Positions 56,901-64,000 of a stretch of DNA of 64,000 nt are shown here, in pieces. Made by a program: the position numbers and the translations under genes. The DNA lies in assembly GCA_022575985.1 (NCBI GenBank), contig JAKSXM010000288.1, forward strand, positions 6,289,501 to 6,353,500. Direction: 5' to 3'. The stretch comes from Anagrus nilaparvatae. Taxonomy: Eukaryota; Arthropoda; Insecta; Hymenoptera; Mymaridae. Under the pieces are notes generated by a model, which had not been told where the DNA came from, made no database searches, and was given only the letters and a program-made list of their open reading frames with translations. Each line of letters begins with the position of its first letter. The first letter of the stretch is position 1.

Positions 56901-59900
56901 TCCATTTAGGACTCCAGAATCGTCATCAGCTTCCCCGAAACCCGGACAGTAGCAATATTTTTCAAAAAATTGTATATTTTTATCATTTTCAGAGATATAG
57001 CATTAATTACTCAAAACTGGCCATCGGAAAATAGATGAAACCTTCAAAATCGTATTTATCGATCAAAAATAAGTGTGAACCACTGGGTTGGATTCATATT
57101 ACTCCATTTAAAGTTTTTGGATGCATTTAACATTGCTAGCACCTTAATTATTTTTTTGTATTAAAAAATATTTTTCTTTGAGCTACTTGAATAAAAATTC
57201 TCGTTAAATTCGATTCCATGCTCCAAAAGTTGATTTAGATTGTAAATAAAATCTCTAAGTCCTTAAGCTTAAGTATGTATCGAAGCGTGCAGGTTCAATT
57301 TTTTTCTGATAAAGCTTAGACTTCTTGTTTTCTAACCTATTTTTTTACCTCAGAAAATATTAATGGGATAAGTTTTAAATATTTTGCCAAATCACGTAAC
57401 AAAATGAAAATCTGAAAAAAAATCGGATTTATCAGGAAATTTCACATTGGCATTTAAGTATTGATAACCTTTAAAAGAATTATAGTTTTAAAATTAAAAA
57501 ATCTTTTTTTAATTTTTAATAATTAATTTTTAATTAAAAATTTTAAATTATGACTTTTAATTTAAAATTTCGCCATTTTCATACAAATAATTCTTCAAAG
57601 TTTGCCAAAAATTAAATGCTTAAGTAAAATGTTCCTGGAAATCAGAACTCTTATCGGTCAGATTTTCATTTGGTGACGTGACTTGGCGGAAAATTCAAAA
57701 ATTTGAAAAAATAGTAATTTAAAAAATATAAGTTTTTGATCTGAAGCTTTCAAATATTTATCACTACTGACAGCATAATCCTAAAATTGCAGAGGTCAAT
57801 TTAAGTTCTACAATAATAATTGGCAAAAATATTTTGAATTTAAAATTAGAATTTCCGGGCTAATATACATATAATAACCGATAAAAGCGATATTATACAC
57901 ATAAATGATTCAATGATAGACTAAATTATAATAATGATACATACTACTCTTTGAAAGATACTTAATGAAGGGAGTATAAAGGAGGTCAATACAAAAAAAA
58001 ACCGCATAAAAAAAGGGACATGTAACAATATTTGAGTAATACATACGCAACATTCTAAAGGTTACAAAACATGTAACAGTGTTATAATAAATAAATAAAA
58101 TAAATTAACGTACCTCAGAAAATGTTGTACCTTCCGCTTGGACAAATACAAATATAGAGACGGTTACTATACATATAAGTGAAAGTGATGCTATTCCCCA
58201 TCCAATAGCTTCAGCCCACCATGGGTATTGATATTTACCTTTGTGGTTTGTATAATGTGGTGGCTCGTAATCTATTAAACCAAACACCCACACTGACTAA
58301 AAATTATTTAAAAAAAAAAACTTTATTATTATTTTTATTAATTACTTTTTTAATTTATTGTTTATTATTTAAATGTTTTTTTGGTTGTGTATGTAATAGG
58401 ATTTATTATTTTAATGATTTATAAATTATTTAAAGTTTTGTACTTTAAATGTTTCGTAAGGGATAAAAATGATTTTCATAGTTGAACATGTCATGATTTT
58501 ATTTAATTAAAAGAGTAGATTTTAAATTGTCTTTTAAATAAGATTTGAACAATAATGAAACTAAATTATAATTTGACCAACTTCTATATTTGCTTACGAT
58601 TTAGTCCTGTCGCCCACCATGCTATTTAATGCCATAAAAGTTCCATGGAAAAAAATGGTTGGTATTTATGTTTTTTGACACGCTAAACACGAATCCGAGG
58701 TCCGTTTTGCAAAATTCGTGGTCAATTTTTTGTTATTAACAATTTATTGCAAAATTTGACAACAATCTAAATGTTAAATTTCCTGTGGGCAAACCGCGCT
58801 TTTTAAAATTTAATTATTTACGTGATAATAATTAATTAAAATTAATAAATTATAAATTATACACTTAATTGTTAGTTAATTAAGTGATTTATGAAAAAAT
58901 TTTTATTTATTAAGCTAAATTTTATTTTATTATCGATGAAATAACAGTTTCCCCCTCCACTAACTTCTTAAATTTTTTTTTAAATTAAAATTTTACTTAT
59001 AGTGTGGCCGGTCTGTTAATTAATTAATCCAAATTTCTAATTTATAAGCTCGTATGATTAATTGTTTAAACAATATTTTTTTGAAAATTACGTGTGATAC
59101 CTTTTTATATGTATTTTTTAACCCTCTGATCACGATTTTCAAATTATTTTTTTCATAAACCTTACTTATAGTAATTGTTTAAACAATTTTAATTTGTTTA
59201 TAATCCAGAATAAGTATGTTGCTGGGTAAAATTTGACAAAAACATGAATTTCGTGGCTTACAGATTTCGTGATTTCAAAAAGTGATCGATAATTTTTTTT
59301 AATTTTAACTTGCTGAATCTGAATTTTAAATTCCAAGGTCATAGGTTTAATTTTTTAATCAATATTTAATTATTAATAAATTGTTTAAACATATTTTTTT
59401 TGAAAATCACTTTTGTTTATGTATTTTTTGACCCTCTGATCACGATTTTCAGGTTCTTTTTTTCAAAAAACCAACCCTATATTATTTGCTTAAACAATTT
59501 AAACTTTAAAATCATATCATAAATAAAATTAATTCTCGGGTTAGTAGTATGGAAGATAATTTATTTAATGTATTATTACATTTTTTTGTATAAACATAAA
59601 TTTTACTAAAGTAAAAAAAGCATTTGGATGAACCTAAATACCAATATATTTCAAGAATTGGAATTTTACCTAACAACATACTTATTCTGGGTTATAAACA
59701 AATTAAAATTGTTTAAACAATTACTATAAGTAAGGTTTATGAAAAAAATAACTTGAAAATCGTGATCAGAGGGTTAAAAAATACATATAAAAAGGTGTCA
59801 CACGTAATTTTCAAAAAAATATCGTTTAAACAATTTATTAACAATTAAATATTGTTTAAACAATTAATCATACGAGCTTATAAATTAGAAATTTGGATTA

Positions 59901-62900
59901 AGTGAGTCAAAATATGTATAATAAAATCAAGGGCTTATCAAAATTTTGAATTGTTTTAGCTACAGCATATTTAACATTTAGATTGTTGTCAAATTTTGCA
60001 ATAAATTGTTAATAACAAAAAATTGACCACGAATTTTGCAAAACGGACCTCGGATTTGTGTTTAGCGGGTCAAAAAACATAAATACCAACCATTTTTTTC
60101 CATGGAACTTTTATGGCATTAAATAGCATGGTGGGCGACAGGACTAATTCTTTAAATAAAAATGAAATAGAAGCATAAAAATGCAACAATGACAAAAGAG
60201 ACAAACAGTCCAAAATCAACAGATATCATAAACATTTAAAATAAGAACAAAGCCTCAAAGGAAATAAAAATAACTTACTGCAGTTGTATTCAAACAATTT
60301 TTCATTTATGGAAATAAATCAAGATATTTAAAAATATTAAATATTTATAACCCTGAAAATATTATAATATAAAACTAGATAACTAAGAAATACCCGGTGA
60401 CCATTTATATAGTATTTGAAAGTCTTTACTCTTGCGAGAAACGCGTCGTATCGATTTTACTAAAATGGTATTGTATATCATTTACAAAAGTATACATTAA
60501 ATTGTCTTCTTTAAAGTAAGATGATCTTAGATCAGGGTTATCTATGATGAGAAAAATATCAAGGATATTTCTTTAATGGTTTTTATATTTTATAAGAGTT
60601 CAAATACTTAATTCTTATTCGTTAATTTATTGTTATAATTCAAATTATTACTTGTCATTTGATAAATGCAGTTTAAACATTTTTAGTAAAAGCATTTTTT
60701 TTTAAATTGACTATTTCTTTCCAAAAATAATTGCTTACAACAAATGTTATTATTTTTAAAAATTAAAATATTTACCATTATTAGTAATGGAGCAGCTATA
60801 AGCCAACAAAAACGTAAGTACAAAGATGGTGCTCTTCCGGTCATTTCTTTAACATTGTTACTTAATCTTTTGACTCCATAAAACCAAGAAACTGCAACGA
60901 CTTCGAAAAATGCTAAAAACATTATTGACAATGATGCTGCATAATGATCCATTAATTGAAAGAAGTAAATTCCTCCCTAAACATTAAAATTTTTTTTTGA
61001 TATGTAATTGGACAAAATTAATTTTTCTGGTCAATGGCCAGAAAAAACATATTTCTCGAAAAAGACGAGTTTATTCGCCACTGACTCAGAAAAATTTTAT
61101 ACGGCCCTTATTCATAAATAAATAATGCCCTAAAAAAGTGCAATTTGGATCATTCTTTACTTTTCTGAACACGAGCCGTTAATAAACTATTTATTTGGAA
61201 AAAAATAAATCTTTTACCTGAGTAACATTTGGCAACCCAAATAAAAATGATACTAAGCATACAAAAAGTACTAAAACTTCATGGCAAAATAAATGTTTTC
61301 TGATCCATTTTGGGAATCCATCTTGTATAGAAGTTACCACAACTTCAACAACAGCAAACTAATTAAATAAATGAATAAAAAATAATTTAATTAATGTACG
61401 TTACATTTATAACTTTTAATAAATTTACCTGACTATTCAATGACAAGCATAACAGCATAAAAAAGAATAAAGTTGCCCATAATTGTGGTACCGGCATTTT
61501 GGACAATGCTTGTGGATATACAACGAAGACCAATCCAGGTCCTTAAAACGGAAGTTTTTAACGTTATCTATTATGCATCGGAAGAAGCAGATCTGTGAAT
61601 AACATCGATAAAACTCGATGAGCAATTTCACTAATTGCGAAAACAAATTTTCTTTTTTTCACGAATTTTAAAAAATTGATATTTAATTTTAAAAAAAAGT
61701 ACCAAATTAAAAAAAAAAATAAAAGAATTAAAAACCGAAATTTTACTTTAAAAAGCATATTGATAATAGTCAAAAAATTCCACATACCATCACTAAGAAC
61801 TTCAGTAATGGTCATATTTTGTTCAACAGCAATATTCCCAATAGTAGCAAATGCAAAAATACCAACAAGTATACAACTAAAAGCATTAATAAGTGATACA
61901 GCCATTGTATCAATAAATATATTATTATGAAATTTATTATAACTAGCAAAACATATCATTGAACCAAATGCAATACCAACTGAATTAAATATTTGTCCAG
62001 CAGCTAATACCCAAACCTGTTTAAATTAAAAAAAAATTCATTCATTAATTTTGTTTTATCAATTAAACAAAATCATTTAATTATAAACATGTAAGAAAAA
62101 ACAAGTTTTAAAACAATAGTTGTTTTGTAAATTTAATTTAATACTATTTCAGATAATTATATATAATTTTATATTATTTACTATTTTAATTTATTAATTC
62201 ACATTTGACCTTATTAAATTGTATAAAAAGTATAAATATCATGCTGAGAGAAGAATTGAATAAAAATTAAATATAATAAAAGAATTTTGTTTTACCCTTG
62301 AATCCATTAATAATTTCCAATCAGGACGAAAAAAGAATTGTAAGCCTTTTTCAGCTCCTTCTAATGTTAACGATCTTGTTAAAAAAACAAATATTAATAA
62401 AAATGGTAAAGTTGCTGTTAAATAGCGAACTTGTGATGATGATTTTATTGATTTCCATATTGAAAAATAAACAATAACCCATGCTGTTAATAAACACATT
62501 GCTAATTCCCATCTTAATATACCAGGATATTCAATACCATCACTTATTTGTAATACTTTATGACTGTAAAAAAAAAAAAAATTTATTTAATTTAATTTAA
62601 AAAATAAATTATTTTGTGTTATTTACTCGAAAAATTCAGCTGCTGGTGTTTGTGGATTCATTGGTCTTGTTCTGTTATCAGTATTTTGATCTGGTGACCA
62701 ACATGCTGGTGTATTCCAACGATGATGACAATCGTTCCATGGATGTACGTGTCTTAGTGCAGTAAAAAAATAAAATATTGCATATGCTATGATAACATTG
62801 TGATATGTTGACATGATAAACGATATTATTACTGATGATAGACCTGCTCCTGTTTTTAAAATTTTAGATTAAATTAATAATTTTAATAATTATATGGTAA

Positions 62901-63696
62901 ATTATTTTTTAAAAGAATATTTTTGCATTATATATTGCATCATACGTTTAAGTGACTAGTTTCAATATATTTGGGCCAGCTTTAAATTCGGGTGGTTTTT
63001 TGTAATATCTTTATTTTACCGTAAAAATTTTTTCTTTTGTGCCCAGAAATAATATATTACGGCTCGTGTCCAGAAAAGTAAAGAAAGGTCCAAATTGCAT
63101 TTAAATTACGTTTTTGATAAACTGCAAGTGATCAACTGTGAGTTGGGACATTCTTTATTTATGGACAAGGGCCTGATTAAAATTTTCAGTGTTTGTGTTA
63201 ACTAATGGAAAAATAATCTGCGAGTTTTGAGAGATTAAAAAAATGCTTAAATTCATTAAAAACCAAAAAAAAGGAAAAGTTATAGGTATTAATTGAGTGG
63301 TGTTATGAGTAGCAAAGGAATTTTGGATTCTGTTATTTTTTATTATTTTCTTGGTGTGTATAATTAGAAAATTATGACAACTGTTGTCGAATTTGGGGTG
63401 GCATAGCAAATAAATATAAAAAAAACACATTTGATTAGATTTATCCAAACTCCTACAAACTTGTAAGATCCAAAAAAATTTTACTAAACTATCAACTAAA
63501 CTTGAATCATTTAATAATCAGAACTTACAGAAACCTATTAATATTGATTATTTTTAATTACCTTTAAATAAAGGACATATTTGTCCAAGTGCTCCAATTG
63601 GCCCTCTTCTCGTAAACTGCCCAATACTCAGTTCCATATACAACAATGGTATACCACATATTACTAATACTATAAAATATGGAATTAAAAATACTC
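53777..63696 (-). CDS. SLC6-family Na+/Cl--dependent transporter (nine exons visible, 5' partial)
   Basis: Sodium-coupled plasma-membrane transporter of the neurotransmitter-symporter family, covering TM2 to the C-terminus. Exons, 5' to 3': 63562-63696, 62627-62849, 62296-62563, 61788-62016, 61429-61541, 61218-61358, 60776-60976, 58114-58296, 53777-53941. All junctions are GT-AG and the reading phase joins throughout, with no stop. Total is 552 codons plus stop at 53777-53779. Diagnostic parts: [20 protein letters not shown] (TM2), [14 protein letters not shown] (second extracellular loop), [15 protein letters not shown] (TM6), [16 protein letters not shown] (TM8), [20 protein letters not shown] (TM9-10). 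TM1 with the substrate-site NG motif lies beyond the right edge. The usual DSQF Asp of TM8 is Asn here, and the TM6 entry lacks the common WxDA. Closest subfamily not resolved; an insect orphan (bloated-tubules-like or GABA/proline-like) member is possible. The short tail ends NTKS. Confidence 0.92.
55263..55396. repeat. Near-perfect hairpin in SLC6 intron, ~47-bp arms
   Basis: CAGATTCCTCGAAAAATTTA...TTCAGGCAAATT faces AATTTGCCTG...TTTTTCGAGGAATCTG with about 38 bp between. It accounts for the open frame at 55299-55487. Confidence 0.85.
55535..55630 (+). repeat. Dispersed TTTGACCCCC repeat, partial copy
   Basis: TAAATTATTCTAAGTACTAA, AAATCCCATTTGACCCCC and a nearby inverted TCTAGGGAGACGG word link this intron sequence to the repeats at 17130, 26015 and 23440. 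Confidence 0.5.
56686..57143. mobile_element. Foldback element in SLC6 intron, 458 bp
   Basis: The ends GGCACCAGCAATGTTAAATG and (reverse) GGTGCTAGCAATGTTAAATG run through ATGGAGTAATAT and GAAGGTTTCATC to ACAATTTTTTGAAAAATATT (about 190 bp arms). The loop of about 70 bp is richer in GC (CTTCCCCGAAACCCGG). No coding sequence. Confidence 0.8.
58114..58296 (-). CDS. SLC6 exon 8 of window (TM11 end, TM12)
   Basis: Encodes [31 protein letters not shown] and QAEGTTFSE. Acceptor TTTTTAG, donor GTACGT. It is separated from exon 7 by a 2.5 kb intron that holds a 1.5 kb foldback. Confidence 0.92.
58601..60147. mobile_element. Large foldback in SLC6 intron with GTTTAAAC repeats
   Basis: The outer ends TTAGTCCTGTCGCCCACCAT and exact complement are followed by about 190 bp of near-identical inverted sequence. 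A second block (59020-59230 and 59660-59910) is also inverted. TA at both ends may be a target duplication. The palindrome ATTGTTTAAACAAT occurs at 59061, 59174, 59708 and 59851, with variants at 59380, 59486 and 59821. No open frame. Confidence 0.85.
60776..60976 (-). CDS. SLC6 exon 7 of window (TM10, start of TM11)
   Basis: Encodes [35 protein letters not shown] and [12 protein letters not shown]. Acceptor TGTTTAG, donor GTAAAT. Confidence 0.9.
61035..61200 (+). repeat. GC-rich hairpin repeat copy in SLC6 intron
   Basis: TTCGCCACTGACTCAGAAAA, ATAATGCCCTAAAAAAGTGC and TTCTTTACTTTTCTGAACAC follow the order of copies at 17385 and 25500, but the central hairpin is deleted. Confidence 0.6.
61218..61358 (-). 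CDS. SLC6 exon 6 of window (TM8 end, TM9)
   Basis: Encodes [18 protein letters not shown] and [14 protein letters not shown]. Acceptor TTAATTAG, donor GTAAAA. Confidence 0.9.
61429..61541 (-). CDS. SLC6 exon 5 of window (fourth loop, start of TM8)
   Basis: Encodes [17 protein letters not shown], the re-entrant extracellular gate, and [18 protein letters not shown]. Acceptor TTTTAAG, donor GTAAAT. Confidence 0.9.
61788..62016 (-). CDS. SLC6 exon 4 of window (TM6-TM7)
   Basis: Begins [19 protein letters not shown] (TM6, unwound substrate-site helix in the family), then [11 protein letters not shown] and TM7. Acceptor AAACAG, donor GTATGT; phase 1 joins to GPGLVF of the next exon. Confidence 0.9.
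62296..62563 (-). CDS. SLC6 exon 3 of window (TM4-TM5)
   Basis: Encodes [16 protein letters not shown]4 [30 protein letters not shown] (TM5) and the third loop [16 protein letters not shown]. Acceptor TTTACAG, donor GTAAAA. Confidence 0.9.
62627..62849 (-). CDS. SLC6 exon 2 of window (TM3, second extracellular loop)
   Basis: Starts [18 protein letters not shown] and includes the paired loop cysteines in PWNDC and NTPACW, plus NxT/S glycosylation candidates. Acceptor AAAACAG, donor GTAAAT. Confidence 0.9.
63030..63180 (-). repeat. GC-rich hairpin repeat copy in SLC6 intron, reverse
   Basis: TTACGGCTCGTGTCCAGAAA, AGTAAAGAAAGGTCCAAATT and TTCTTTATTTATGGACAAGG are the reverse-oriented counterparts of the repeat at 25500-25745. 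Confidence 0.55.
63562..63696 (-). CDS. SLC6 exon 1 of window (TM2)
   Basis: Encodes [15 protein letters not shown] and [16 protein letters not shown]. Acceptor GTTTTAG, donor GTAATT. The preceding exon(s) with TM1 are outside the window; the 63697-64000 intron shows only AT-rich DNA. Confidence 0.9.
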
Positions 63697-64000
63697 CTAA
63701 AACAAAAAAAAAAAAACAATTTTTTAATTTATTTTCAAAATTTGTTTTTATAACTCAAAAATTATAAGTAACCATATAATTCTTTAAAAAAACGTAAATT
63801 ATGTAGGCATAACATTATTTGTTAATGTAAACATTATCTATATAATTAAATATCTGACTCTTTTTTTTATTAAAAAAAACACGTGTTTTGATATAATAGT
63901 AGTATAATTGCAAGTTTGAAAAAAAAAATTGAAAATGACAAACAAAAATTTACGGTTGAAGTAATAAATTTTTGTGTAATATGTTATACTTGAAAATAAA

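Noticed and set aside
61564..61790. Extension of SLC6 exon 4 into a longer open frame
   Set aside because: The protein match ends at VLSDG with a GTATGT donor, and the following sequence is a Phe/Lys-rich intron; the next exon joins in phase at 61541.

Overview
This is a very AT-rich, intron-bearing eukaryotic window, and the genes it carries point to an insect. Two RR-1 (chitin_bind_4) cuticular protein genes, a CHK/EcKinase-like gene and an SLC6 transporter with nine visible exons make this clear. The order of insect cannot be fixed from this sequence. Only four host genes can be supported. Most of the rest is a dense deposit of decayed transposable elements, dominated by foldback (inverted-repeat) elements without coding capacity.

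Layout: 1-9.6 kb is almost entirely nested foldback elements. They include a 2.3 kb element whose arms are built from a palindromic minisatellite, and a 1.2 kb element with 237-bp terminal repeats that still carries the zinc-finger C-terminal part of an integrase-type transposon protein. At 11.97-12.44 kb is an RR-1 cuticle gene (129 aa) with a TATA box and a first intron right after the ATG. From 13 to 33 kb there is no gene that I can support; the stretch holds several dispersed repeat families, an internally tandemly repeated foldback and a 406-bp perfect-style palindrome with a 6-bp target duplication. At 33.4-35.6 kb is the second RR-1 gene (132 aa) with a 1.8 kb first intron. At 37.5-38.9 kb lies a decayed Jockey-like retrotransposon. 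At 40.60-44.64 kb is a structurally complete PIF/Harbinger transposon with TAA target duplications; its transposase and its MADF/Myb-like partner gene are both broken. GC-rich LINE debris follows at 44.97-45.87 kb. At 46.1-47.4 kb (minus strand) is an uninterrupted 414-codon CHK-like kinase gene with a signal peptide. From 48 to 53 kb there are more foldbacks, two Harbinger-type MITEs, and a young 5'-truncated R1-like LINE with a 40-nt poly-T and a 19-bp target duplication, inserted into an older TE pseudogene. From 53.8 kb to the right edge, on the minus strand, is the SLC6 gene. Its N-terminal exon(s) lie outside the window and its introns hold further foldbacks.

No operon-like cooperation is expected. 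The two cuticle genes are probably members of one local family (export to procuticle and chitin binding). The CHK-like kinase and the SLC6 transporter are unrelated neighbours. The most interesting points are the apparently secreted CHK kinase, the SLC6 protein with altered sodium-site and TM6 residues plus a short Cys-containing tail, the integrase-type element with a PHD-like finger, and the large number of independent foldback families, several with repeated palindromic words near their ends.
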